From Streptomyces orinoci (GTDB taxonomy: Bacteria; Actinomycetota; Actinomycetes; Streptomycetales; Streptomycetaceae): 64,000 bases of DNA. Of the stretch, positions 8,236 through 15,953 are shown piece by piece. A program made the translations under genes and the position numbers. The stretch lies in assembly GCF_003121295.1 (NCBI RefSeq), contig NZ_PHNC01000031.1:1614439-1678438 (forward strand), written 5' to 3'. Numbering within the stretch: the stretch's first letter is position 1; every line of letters starts with the position of its first letter. A model generated the notes under the pieces. It worked only from the letters and a program-made list of their open reading frames with translations, was not told the origin of the DNA and made no database searches.

Positions 8236-9072
8236 TCACCCCTTCACCGCCCCGCCCATCGCGAAGCCCGCGCCCAGTCGGCGGGCGATCAGCGCATAGA
8301 GCAGCACCACGGGGGTGGAGTAGAGGATGGCGAAGGCGGCCAGCTGGCCGTAGATGATCTGGCCATAGCTGCCGAAGAAGGTGAACACCGTGACCGAGGC
8401 GGGGAGTTGGTCGGGGGAGAGCAGCAGCAGGAAGGGTACGAAGAAGTTCCCCCACATCAGGGCGAAGCAGTAGATGGCCACCACGGACACCCCGGGGCCC
8501 ATCAGCGGCAGCACCACCCGGGTCAGTGACTGGAGCCAGCCCGCCCCGTCCGTCCAGGCCGCCTCCTCCAGTGACTTGGGCACCGAGTCCATGAAGTTCT
8601 TCATCAGCCAGATGGCGAAGGGAAGTTGCGCGGCGGCCATGAACAGCGCGGTGCCGTACAGGGTGTCGATGAGGTTGACCCGGACGAACAGCCCGTACAC
8701 CGGCACCATGATGGCCGTGATCGGCAGACAGGTGGAGAACAGGATGGTCAGCAGGTAGGGCCGGTTGAAACGGGAGGGAAAGCGGGACAGCGGATAGGCG
8801 GCCAGCGCGGCGCAGCCCACCGTGAGCGCGGTGGCGCCGCCGCACAGCAGCAGGCTGTTGAGCATGGGCCGGAAGGTGGTGTCCTCGTTGAGCACCGCGG
8901 AGAAGTTCCCGGTGCCGGGGGAGGCGGGCCAGCGGACGCTCAGCTGGGCCTGTGGATCGACGGAGGCCAGCAGCAGCCACAGCAGGGGGAGTGCGAAGGC
9001 GGCCGTGACCAGCAGCAGCGCGGCGTCGGCGGCCAGCCGGTGGCGGGTGCGGCGGTGGGGGGACGGGGGCAT
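8236..9072 (-). CDS. Carbohydrate ABC transporter permease, MalG type
   Basis: 278 residues, six predicted membrane helices. The conserved cytoplasmic EAA loop is EEAAWTDGAGWLQSLTRVVL, followed by P-L near residue 190, which docks on the ATPase subunit. The C-terminus (FAMGGAVKG) matches the G-x-x-x-G-x-x-K-G ending of MalG/ABC.SN.P1 proteins. It should pair with the MalF-type permease at 13688 and the lipoprotein at 14545, but lies 4.6 kb away on the same strand with five unrelated genes between. No ATP-binding subunit is encoded nearby, as usual in Streptomyces, where MsiK energises many sugar importers. ATG 9072 is used. Confidence 0.9.
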   Translation of the reverse strand: MPPSPHRRTRHRLAADAALLLVTAAFALPLLWLLLASVDPQAQLSVRWPASPGTGNFSAVLNEDTTFRPMLNSLLLCGGATALTVGCAALAAYPLSRFPSRFNRPYLLTILFSTCLPITAIMVPVYGLFVRVNLIDTLYGTALFMAAAQLPFAIWLMKNFMDSVPKSLEEAAWTDGAGWLQSLTRVVLPLMGPGVSVVAIYCFALMWGNFFVPFLLLLSPDQLPASVTVFTFFGSYGQIIYGQLAAFAILYSTPVVLLYALIARRLGAGFAMGGAVKG

Positions 9073-9158
9073 GGCACCTCCGTACGCATAACCGGGCTAC
9101 CGCCCGGAGCATAGCGCCGCCGCCGTACGGCCGGACAGGGCGCGTACCCGGCCCGGAC

Positions 9159-9743
9159 TCAGCGGGGCCAGGCGGTCAGCGCCAGGTCCACCGCCCGCCC
9201 CAGTTCCCCGGCGCTCGCGCCGTCGGCCGCCTGGACCGCGATGCCGTAGGAGACCAGGCTGATATAGCGGGCGAGATCGGCCGCATCGGTACCGGGCGGC
9301 AACTCGCCCTCAACCAGGGCGCGTTGGAACCGGTCCCGCAGTGCCGCCTCCCCGGCCTGCCGTCGGGCGATCACCTCCTGGCGCACCGGGCCGGCCTGGG
9401 CGCTGGTGGCCAGCGCGCCCTGGATCAGCAGACAGCCCGGGCCCTCCTCGCGGGTGGTCACCCGGATCACACCGCGCAGCAGGTACTCGGCGGTGGCTCG
9501 CGCGGTGGGCTGGGTCATGGCCTCTCCGACATGGCTCGCCGGCCCCTGGCCGTAGCGGTCCAGGCACTTGCGGAACAGGGACTCCTTGTTGCCGTAGGCG
9601 GCATACAGGCTGGGCCGGTTGATGCCCATCGCCTTGGTGAGGTCGGAGAGCGCGGTGCCCTCGTAGCCATGCCGCCAGAACACGCGCAGCGCGCGGTCCA
9701 GGCCCTCTTCCAGGTCGAACTCACGGGGGCGTCCGGTTGCCAT
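9159..9743 (-). CDS. TetR-family repressor
   Basis: 194 residues from ATG 9743. N-terminal helix-turn-helix: GRPREFDLEEGLDRALRVFW, GTALSDLTKAMGI and RPSLYAAYGNKESLF, the canonical TetR/AcrR recognition-helix pattern. The C-terminus resembles the TetR_C_16/YcdC-like ligand domain. It is divergent from the SDR gene; the 100-base gap holds a perfect dyad (9811-9822). Most likely it represses both itself and the SDR and responds to a small electrophile or quinone-like compound, as in comparable TetR-SDR pairs. The ligand is inferred, not seen. Confidence 0.9.
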   Translation of the reverse strand: MATGRPREFDLEEGLDRALRVFWRHGYEGTALSDLTKAMGINRPSLYAAYGNKESLFRKCLDRYGQGPASHVGEAMTQPTARATAEYLLRGVIRVTTREEGPGCLLIQGALATSAQAGPVRQEVIARRQAGEAALRDRFQRALVEGELPPGTDAADLARYISLVSYGIAVQAADGASAGELGRAVDLALTAWPR

Positions 9744-9810
9744 GGCCGAGCCTCGCCTTCCTGCCGTCCTTGGCTTCTGTACTGATCGATATGTTAGCGT
9801 CCCACTTGTA

Positions 9811-9822
9811 TACCGAGCGGTA
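9811..9822. promoter_or_regulatory. Probable TetR operator between the TetR and SDR genes
   Basis: TACCG-AG-CGGTA is a perfect 5+5 dyad with a two-base centre, within a longer imperfect dyad (TGTATACCG/CGGTACAGA). It lies 22 bases before the SDR start and 68 before the repressor start, the right place to block both promoters. Similar ACCG-N-CGGT cores are known for TetR regulators of SDR and quinone-response genes. Confidence 0.7.
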
Positions 9823-9843
9823 CAGATCTTGGGGAGGACACCG

Positions 9844-10593
9844 ATGGGCAAGACGCTGGCGGGTAAGGTCGCACTGGTCACCGGCGGATCGCGGGGCATA
9901 GGGGCGGCCACCGCCCGGGCGCTGGCCGAAGCCGGCGCGGATGTGGCGATCGGCTATGCCGCTTCTGCGGACAAGGCGGAGGCGGTGGTGCGGGAGCTCA
10001 GGGAGTCGGGGGCACGGGCCGGGGCGTACCGGGCCGACCAGGGCCGGCCGGCCGAGGTGGCCGAGCTGGTGGCCACCGTGGCCAGGGACTTCGGGCGACT
10101 GGACATTCTGGTGAACAACGCCGGAGTGCTGGCGCCCGGTGCGGTGGACGACATCGGGGCCGATCTCGCCGCGCTGGACCGGCAGTTGACGGTGAACCTC
10201 GGCGGGGTGACGGCGGGTATCCGCGCCGCGGCCCCCCTGCTGGGCGAGGGCGGGCGCATCATCACCATCGGCTCCAACCTGGGCGTCCGGGTCGGCCGCT
10301 CCGGGATGGCGGACTATGCGGCGACCAAGGCGGCGCTGGTGGCCTACAGCAAAGGGGCCGCCTGGGACCTGGCGCCCCGGGGCATCACCGTCAATGTGGT
10401 GCAGCCCGGCTCGGTGGACACCGATATGAACCCGGCGGACGGGCCGCGGGCCGACGAGCAGCGCGCGGGCAACGCCATGGGCCGTTACGGCCGTCCCGAG
10501 GAGATCGCGGCGGCCGTGGCCTTCCTGGCCGGTCCGGACGCCTCGTTCATCACCGGCACCACCCTCGACATCGACGGCGGCTACCTGGCCTGA
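9844..10593 (+). CDS. SDR-family oxidoreductase
   Basis: 249-residue classical short-chain dehydrogenase. Cofactor motif TGGSRGIG near residue 15, NNAG near 90, catalytic Ser in GSN near 142, YAATK (Tyr and Lys) near 158, PGSVDT, and C-terminal ITGTTLDIDGGY. The Tyr-x-x-x-Lys pair is intact, so it should be active with NAD(P)H, similar to 3-oxoacyl-ACP reductase-like proteins. ATG 9844 follows GGGGAGG. It is divergently paired with and probably repressed by the adjacent TetR protein. Confidence 0.93.
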   Translation: MGKTLAGKVALVTGGSRGIGAATARALAEAGADVAIGYAASADKAEAVVRELRESGARAGAYRADQGRPAEVAELVATVARDFGRLDILVNNAGVLAPGAVDDIGADLAALDRQLTVNLGGVTAGIRAAAPLLGEGGRIITIGSNLGVRVGRSGMADYAATKAALVAYSKGAAWDLAPRGITVNVVQPGSVDTDMNPADGPRADEQRAGNAMGRYGRPEEIAAAVAFLAGPDASFITGTTLDIDGGYLA

Positions 10594-10598
10594 GGAGT

Positions 10599-10618
10599 GG
10601 CCCGCAGGAGCGCGGGCC
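10599..10618 (+). terminator. Hairpin after the SDR gene
   Basis: GGCCCGC (10599-10605) pairs perfectly with GCGGGCC (10612-10618) across a 6-base loop, starting 5 bases after the SDR stop. No U-run. Confidence 0.55.
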
Positions 10619-10702
10619 GTATTGGACATGCGGCCCCGCCGCGTGCGCGCGAGCGGCCGGCGCACCACACAACCCGCACCCGGAACCCAACCCAGCGGTG
10701 CC

Positions 10703-11119
10703 CTAATCCGAATACACCCGGGCCGCGAAGGCGGCGACCTGGTCCTGCGGCAGGTTACGGGCCACATCCGCCTCGCTGATCATGCCGACCAGCTTCTTGT
10801 TCTCGATCACCGGGAGCCGCCGGATGTGGTGGCTGCCCATCTCCCGGACGACCTCCTGTACATCGGCGTTGGCGTCGATCCAGCGTGGGGTGCCCTGTGC
10901 CAGGTCGGCGGCGGTGCAGGTGGACGGGTCATGGCCCTCGGCCACGCAGTTGATGACGATGTCCCGGTCGGTGATGATCCCGCACAGCCGCTCGTCCTCG
11001 TCACTGACCGGCAGGGCCCCCACGCTCAGATCGCGCATCCGCTGGGCCGCATGCTGCAGGGTCTCGGTCGCCGGGATCCAGTGCGCGCCCGGGTGCATGA
11101 TGTCCTTGGCGGTGGTCAT
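10703..11119 (-). CDS. Protein with a CBS-domain pair
   Basis: 138 residues from ATG 11119 with GGAGG spaced 6 bases. Two tandem CBS motifs form one Bateman module: DIMHPGAHWIPATETLQHAA ... LCGIITDRDIV (about 5-60) and WIDANADVQEVVREM ... KKLVGMISEADVARN (about 78-128). Stand-alone CBS pairs bind adenine nucleotides and are common stress- or redox-associated proteins in actinomycetes. No catalytic domain is attached. Cytoplasmic, convergent with the SDR gene; partner unknown. Confidence 0.9.
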   Translation of the reverse strand: MTTAKDIMHPGAHWIPATETLQHAAQRMRDLSVGALPVSDEDERLCGIITDRDIVINCVAEGHDPSTCTAADLAQGTPRWIDANADVQEVVREMGSHHIRRLPVIENKKLVGMISEADVARNLPQDQVAAFAARVYSD

Positions 11120-11282
11120 GGCGTCCCTCCTGAGGGCGTTCGGATGCCTCCATTTCCATCCTTGCGCCAGGGGCGCGGGCATGCACCTCGGGGCCGGGCC
11201 GGGGGCCGGGCGGTTGTCAGTGGCCGGTGCCAGACTGAGGAAGACGGCACCATGCCGCGAATCCGTCGAAGGAGCACCCATC

Positions 11283-12065
11283 ATGCTCGGAACCAACTTC
11301 GTCACCGGCGCCCCCAACTGGATCGATCTGGGCACCCCCGATGTGGAGGCGGCCGCCGCCTTCTATGGCGCCGTCTTCGGCTGGGAATTCCAGTCCGCCG
11401 GTCCGGAGAGCGGGGGCTATGGCTTCTGCCAGCAGGACGGCAAGACGGTCGCCGCCATAGGGCCGCTCACCGAGGAGGGTGCCTCCTCGGCCTGGACGGT
11501 CTACTTCCAGACCCCGGACGCCGATGCCACGGCCAAGGCCGTGGAGCAGGGCGGCGGTTCGGTGCGGATGGCCCCCTCCGATGTGATGGAGGCGGGGCGG
11601 CTGGCCGCCTTCACCGACCCCGGCGGGGCCGAGTTCGCGGTCTGGCAGCCCGGCGCGGTCAAGGGCTTCGAGCTGGCCTCGGTGGACAACGCCCTGTGCT
11701 GGGCGGAGCTCCATGCCGCCGACGCCACCGCCGTCTATGCCTTCTACCGGGGGCTGTTCGGCTGGCGGGGCGAGGACATGGAGGTGCCGGGGATGGTCTA
11801 CAAGATCCTGGCCACCGCCGAGGGGGAGCCGGAGAGCGCGGCCTTCGGCGGGATGGCCCCGTTGCAGGAGGGCGACCGGCCGCGCTGGATCCCGTACTTC
11901 GCGGTGGCCGACGCGGACGAGAAGGTCACCAAGGCACAGGAGGGCGGTGGTTCGGTGGTGATGCCCGCCTCGGATGTCCCGGATGTGGGCCGGATCGCCT
12001 GGCTGGCCGACCCCTTCGGGGCGGTGTTCGCGGTACTCAAGCCGGCGCCGGCGTCTCCGGCGTAA
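11283..12065 (+). CDS. Double VOC (glyoxalase/bleomycin-resistance-like) protein
   Basis: 260 residues with two tandem vicinal-oxygen-chelate modules. The first begins PNWIDLGTPDVEAAAAFYGA and ends PGGAEFAVWQP; the second begins NALCWAELHAADATAVYAFY and ends PFGAVFAVLKP. The W-x-[DE]-L and F-A-V elements supply the paired beta-alpha-beta-beta-beta units. This two-domain form is abundant in Streptomyces (CFP-30B/SgaA type). It may bind or modify a small toxic molecule; substrate unknown. GGAG precedes ATG 11283. Confidence 0.9.
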   Translation: MLGTNFVTGAPNWIDLGTPDVEAAAAFYGAVFGWEFQSAGPESGGYGFCQQDGKTVAAIGPLTEEGASSAWTVYFQTPDADATAKAVEQGGGSVRMAPSDVMEAGRLAAFTDPGGAEFAVWQPGAVKGFELASVDNALCWAELHAADATAVYAFYRGLFGWRGEDMEVPGMVYKILATAEGEPESAAFGGMAPLQEGDRPRWIPYFAVADADEKVTKAQEGGGSVVMPASDVPDVGRIAWLADPFGAVFAVLKPAPASPA

Positions 12066-12071
12066 GCGAAT

Positions 12072-12089
12072 GTGTGCCGTGCGGCACAC
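12072..12089 (+). terminator. Perfect 8+8 hairpin after the VOC gene
   Basis: GTGTGCCG-TG-CGGCACAC lies 7 bases after the VOC stop. With a 2-base centre it could be a terminator stem or a dyad binding site; its position right after the stop favours terminator. From 12090 to 12453 no gene is supported. Confidence 0.5.
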
Positions 12090-12453
12090 GGCATGGGGCA
12101 CTGGGTGAGGCGATTTTGCCTATGCTTTGCCGCATGCCCGATCTGGGCCGGACATCCCGCTTGATCCCCAAGTCGTGGTCAATCCACGGAGGGCAGGGTT
12201 CGCGGGAGTGCGGCAAGGTGACCGGCGCCGTGCTGGCCGGCCCATGGGGCCGCGGGCCACGGCGCCGGGGAGGCCGCCTTGGTCATGCCCGGGGCGGCCG
12301 GTCCGCGCAATGGATGCCTGCCGCACCGGAGAAAGGCCGTCATTCGCAAGGGAATTACCCCGTTCGAGGCGAGGGCGGTGAGTACGGCCGGGCTATGCCT
12401 GCGGTGTCGCACTGCCCGGGCTGCCAGGGCTATGTGATTCGGCTGACGTAACG

Positions 12454-12612
12454 TCAAATGTCAAAAGCCCTCGTCTGGTAACAGGCGAGGGTTTCCTGCT
12501 GCCGATGGCGGCCGCAAGGCGCCGCCGGGGGGCCGGATAAGGCGGATCGCGGCAACTGCCGCCTGATTATTTCCAGTTGGCGCCGCCTGTCCGCGACGGT
12601 CATCTGGCGCAT
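12454..12612 (-). CDS. Possible 52-residue basic peptide
   Basis: An ATG at 12612 is preceded by a very strong ribosome-binding site (AAAGGAGG). The frame encodes an Arg-rich helical N-terminus (MTVADRRRQLEIIRRQLPRS). The second half has weaker codon bias with rare codons including TTA, and its 3' end is embedded in a terminator-like hairpin. It could be a real small peptide or a transcript whose product ends differently. No family recognised. Confidence 0.3.
   Translation of the reverse strand: MRQMTVADRRRQLEIIRRQLPRSALSGPPAAPCGRHRQQETLACYQTRAFDI
12468..12493 (-). terminator. Rho-independent-like hairpin with T-run on the minus strand
   Basis: On the minus strand CCCTCG-C-CTG-TTAC-CAG-A-CGAGGG is followed by CTTTTGACATTT, one of very few stems in the window with a downstream T-rich tract. 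It overlaps the end of the small frame 12454-12612, suggesting a short minus-strand transcript initiated upstream of 12612. Confidence 0.55.
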
Positions 12613-12754
12613 CCTGCCTCCTTTGCGCCGTTGTCTCGCTCTCGGCGACGGGCCGCCCGCGGATTCGTTCTCCCCCGTGGAGCGAACCCGCAGGCCGTCG
12701 CCGTTCCCGGCCCGCAAGTGGCCGGTAGCCAGATGATGCAGGAGAGATGCGATC

Positions 12755-12798
12755 ATTACTGTGGGGAACTTTTCCCTGGAAAAATTCCCCACAGTAAT
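12755..12798. repeat. 44-base near-perfect palindrome upstream of an XRE gene
   Basis: Arms 12755-12775 and 12778-12798 (21 bases each) match at 20 of 21 positions, with a two-base centre. The outer part is ATTACTGTGGGGAA and the inner part is A/T-rich (TTTTCC/GGAAAA), unusual for this genome. It lies 44 bases before the XRE start. It could be an operator for a dimeric or tetrameric regulator, a transcript hairpin, or a small mobile repeat. Confidence 0.8.
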
Positions 12799-12841
12799 CC
12801 ACTTCCCTGCTGAGGGGTGGCCGTGATAGGGGGAAACCGGA

Positions 12842-13672
12842 ATGGACAAGCAGGCGTTGCAGGCCCTGCTGCGGGAGAGCAGGGCGCTCATCGATCCAGG
12901 CGCCTACGGTCTGTTCAGGTCATTACGGCAGGGCCGACGGGCGCCGGGGCTGACCCAGGCGCAGATGGACCAGCTGTTGCATCGTGCACAGGGTACCTAC
13001 AACCGTCTCGAAACCGGCAACTACCCCAATCCCTCCGAGGATTTATTGCGGGATGTCGCCCGGCTGCTGGCCTTCACCGAGCATGAGTGGACCCTGCTGT
13101 GGCGCTATACCCTGCGCCGTGACCCGCCAACCCCGCTCGACCCCGGCTCCGGCCAGGAGGTGGTGGAGGCCTGGCGTGAGGTGGTGCACGGAATATCCCA
13201 TATGGCCTATGTGGCCGACCAGTCCTGGCGGGTGCTGGACTACAACCAGCCCTTCGCCGATCTGTTCCCCGGCGGCAAGGTGCCGGAGAACAGCATGCGC
13301 TGGATGGCCAATCACGCCGACGCCCGGCGGATCCTGGCCCGTTGGGAGGAGTGCTGGCTGCCGCTGATCCTGCCCCAGCTGCGGTCCGCGCTGGCCGCCA
13401 TGCCGGACGACCCCACCCTGGCGGAGATCAAGGAAGTGGTGCTGGCCGACCCGGTCACCGGGCCGATGTTCCGGGCCGGCGGGGTCTCCCCGGGCGCCCA
13501 GGCGTACCGCTATGAACGGCCGTTGCTGCACCCCCTCAAGGGGCCCGGCTGGGTGCATATGTGCCCGGCGCAGCCGCTGGACACCCCGGGCATCCGGCTG
13601 ATGATCATCGTCTTCCACCCGGGTGAGGACCGCCCCGGCGACTCCCGGCTCAGAGCGCTCAGCCCCCAGTAA
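12842..13672 (+). CDS. XRE-family regulator with MmyB-like ligand-binding domain
   Basis: 276 residues. The N-terminal helix-turn-helix (about 15-85) contains LTQAQMDQLLHRAQGTYNRL and ETGNYPNPSEDLL. The rest is the MmyB-like domain with HMAYVADQSWRVLDYNQPFA near 115-135, WMANHADARRIL and a C-terminal IRLMIIVFHPGE segment; this PAS-like fold binds fatty-acid-like ligands in related proteins. ATG 12842 has GGGGG upstream. It stands alone, preceded by the 44-base palindrome, which may be its binding site. Its minus-strand neighbour is a sugar permease. Confidence 0.88.
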   Translation: MDKQALQALLRESRALIDPGAYGLFRSLRQGRRAPGLTQAQMDQLLHRAQGTYNRLETGNYPNPSEDLLRDVARLLAFTEHEWTLLWRYTLRRDPPTPLDPGSGQEVVEAWREVVHGISHMAYVADQSWRVLDYNQPFADLFPGGKVPENSMRWMANHADARRILARWEECWLPLILPQLRSALAAMPDDPTLAEIKEVVLADPVTGPMFRAGGVSPGAQAYRYERPLLHPLKGPGWVHMCPAQPLDTPGIRLMIIVFHPGEDRPGDSRLRALSPQ

Positions 13673-13687
13673 CGCTCCGGCGGGAGC

Positions 13688-14542
13688 TCACAACTCCTCG
13701 CGTAGCAGCCGCAGATACACCGCCGAGAACAGGGCGCCCACCAGCAGCAGGAGCAGCGCCACCGCGGTGCCGTAGCCGATAAGGGACTTCAGGAACGCCT
13801 GGTCGTACATGAAGACCGGGAGCGTCTGGCTGCGCCGGCCGGGCCCGCCCCGGGTCATGGCCCAGATCAGCCCGAACACCGAGAGCGTCTGCAGGGTGTT
13901 GAGCATCAGATTGGTGCCGATGGAGCGGCGCAGCATGGGCAGGGTGATATGCCACAGCCGGCGCAGCCCGCCGGCCCCGTCCACCTCGGCCGCCTCGGTG
14001 ATCTCCTGGGGGATGTCGGCCAGCGCGGCGGAGTAGACCAGCATGGAGAAGGCGGTGCCGCGCCAGACGTTGGCGAAGGAGACGGCCAGGATGGGCAGGG
14101 TGAACAGCCAGTTCTGGGTGGGCAGATGAAGGTGTTCCAGCAGGGTGTCCAGGGTGCCGCGGCGGTTGAAGAAGGTGTAGAGCAGAAAGCCCGCCACGAT
14201 CTCCGGGAGCACCCAGGCGGCGATCACCACCGAGCCGGTGAGGGTGCGCACCGGCCTGGAGGCCCGGCGCATCAGCGCGGCCAGTGCGAAGCCCAGGGTG
14301 TTCTGGCCGATCAGCGAGGACAGCACGGTGAACACCAGGGTGAGCACCACCGCGTTGCGGAAGCCCTCGTCGGCGAAGGCCCGGCGGAAGTTGGCCAGCC
14401 CGGTGAAGGAGGCGGACGCCTGGCCGGTCAACTGGGTATTGGTGAAGGCCAGATAGACGCAGTAGCCGATGGGCCCGGCCAGGAAGAGCAGCATCAGCAC
14501 GGTGGCCGGGAGAAGGGGCAGCCGGCGGACGAGGCGGCGCAT
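13688..14542 (-). CDS. Sugar ABC transporter permease, MalF type
   Basis: 284 residues from ATG 14542; a GTG two codons upstream (14548) overlaps the stop of the binding-protein gene and may be used for coupled translation. Six membrane helices are predicted, starting with LPLLPATVLMLLFLAGPIGY. The EAA loop EITEAAEVDGAGGLRRLWHI followed by TLP is intact. It forms the transport channel with the MalG-type subunit. Its partner at 8236-9072 should lie directly downstream but is displaced by an inserted block. Confidence 0.92.
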   Translation of the reverse strand: MRRLVRRLPLLPATVLMLLFLAGPIGYCVYLAFTNTQLTGQASASFTGLANFRRAFADEGFRNAVVLTLVFTVLSSLIGQNTLGFALAALMRRASRPVRTLTGSVVIAAWVLPEIVAGFLLYTFFNRRGTLDTLLEHLHLPTQNWLFTLPILAVSFANVWRGTAFSMLVYSAALADIPQEITEAAEVDGAGGLRRLWHITLPMLRRSIGTNLMLNTLQTLSVFGLIWAMTRGGPGRRSQTLPVFMYDQAFLKSLIGYGTAVALLLLLVGALFSAVYLRLLREEL

Positions 14543-14544
14543 GG

Positions 14545-15885
14545 TCACTGCCCGCCGGTGATGGCGCGGACCTGCTGGTCGTAGTGGTGGGCGGCCTGAT
14601 CCACGGTGGCGTCGCCGGTGGTCACCGACTCCATGGCCTCCCCGATGGCGCTGGAGATCTGCGGGTAGACCGGCAGCGCGGGGCGGTAGTGGGTGTCCTT
14701 GACCAGACCGGTGAAGAAGGCCACGGCGGGCATGGAGCCCAGGTACCGGCGGTCGGCGGCCACATCGTCGCGGACCGCGATCTGGGCGTCCCGGACGCAC
14801 CACTCAAGGGCGTTGGCCCGGTTCTGGAGGGTGGCGATGGCCTGCCAGGCCAGCTCGGACCTGGCGGACTTGGCGGTGATGGACCAGGTCCAGCCGCCGG
14901 AGAGGCTGACCCGGCCCGGGGCGGCGCCGTGCTGGGTGGGGAAGGCGGCCTGGCCCAGCACGGTGGACCAGCGGGGCCAGGGTTTGCTGCCGGTGGGCAG
15001 CCAGCTCTGGCCCAGCCAGGAGCCGTCCAGGTCGATGGCGAGCTTTCCGGCGGGCAGCCAGTCGTTGATCACCCGGGTGCTGACATTGGGGTCCAGGGCG
15101 TCGGAGGGGTCGGGGCCCAGCTTCTCGCCGTAGACGGTGCGGACAAAGGCCAGCGCGTCCTTGAAGCCCTGGCCGCCGGTCACCCACTTCTTGTCCGCCG
15201 GGCGGTAGAGCGGGTCGGGGCCGGTGCCGTAGAGCAGCATCTCAAAGCCCTGGATCACCGCGGCCTCGCCCGGCCCCTTGCCGGTGTAGACGTTCAGCGG
15301 GATCACCCCGGGCACCTTGGCCTTGACGGTACGGGCCGCGTCCAGCACCTGCTGCCAGTCGCGCGGGTGCCAGTCGGCGGGCAGTCCGGCGCGGGCGAAG
15401 ATCTCCTTGTTGAACCACAGCCCCCGGGTGTCGGTGCCGTCCGGCACGCCATAGGTCTTGCCGTCCTCGCCCCGGGCCGCCGCCCTGGCGGTGGGAAGGT
15501 AGTGCCGCCACTCCGGCCAGGAGGCCAGCTTGTCGTCCAGCGGTCTCAAGTAGCCGCTTTTGATATCGGAGTTGATCAGAAAGGTGTCCTCGCGGACCAC
15601 ATCCGGTGCGGTCCGGGGGGAACGCATCATCTGCTGGAGCTTGGTGTAGTAGTCGTTCTCGGCCGCCTGGATGGGAATGAGCTTGAGCTTCTTGCCGGGA
15701 TGGTCCCGCTCGAACTCCTTTTTCACGGTGGCCAGATAGTCGTCCATGATGCGGAACTTGTTGTCGGTACTGCGCTGGTAGGCGATGCGCACGGTGTCCG
15801 GGCCGCCGTCGCTGCCACCGCCACAGGCGCTGAGCGAGGCGAGGACCAGGGCGGTGGCGAGCAGCGCGGGGGCGGTGGGGCGCAT
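14545..15885 (-). CDS. Sugar-binding lipoprotein of ABC importer
   Basis: 446 residues. Lipoprotein signal with lipobox LASLSAC and Cys near residue 21, so it is anchored to the outer face of the membrane. The mature part is a class-1 solute-binding protein: DLYT-like start TVRIAYQRSTDN, APDVVREDTFL, GKTYGVPDGTDTRGLWFNKE (typical hinge strand), WQQVLDAARTVK and a C-terminal helical lobe. AGGAGG precedes ATG 15885. It leads the operon with the MalF permease, and lies 68 bases after the response-regulator gene on the same strand, so CitA/CitB-type signalling could influence it. Sugar specificity unknown. Confidence 0.92.
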   Translation of the reverse strand: MRPTAPALLATALVLASLSACGGGSDGGPDTVRIAYQRSTDNKFRIMDDYLATVKKEFERDHPGKKLKLIPIQAAENDYYTKLQQMMRSPRTAPDVVREDTFLINSDIKSGYLRPLDDKLASWPEWRHYLPTARAAARGEDGKTYGVPDGTDTRGLWFNKEIFARAGLPADWHPRDWQQVLDAARTVKAKVPGVIPLNVYTGKGPGEAAVIQGFEMLLYGTGPDPLYRPADKKWVTGGQGFKDALAFVRTVYGEKLGPDPSDALDPNVSTRVINDWLPAGKLAIDLDGSWLGQSWLPTGSKPWPRWSTVLGQAAFPTQHGAAPGRVSLSGGWTWSITAKSARSELAWQAIATLQNRANALEWCVRDAQIAVRDDVAADRRYLGSMPAVAFFTGLVKDTHYRPALPVYPQISSAIGEAMESVTTGDATVDQAAHHYDQQVRAITGGQ

Positions 15886-15953
15886 GGGACGACCTCCTGT
15901 TGTCGGCACCTTGCTGCCTGGGTACGTTCCCGGGCCGGCCCGCCCGCACGCGT

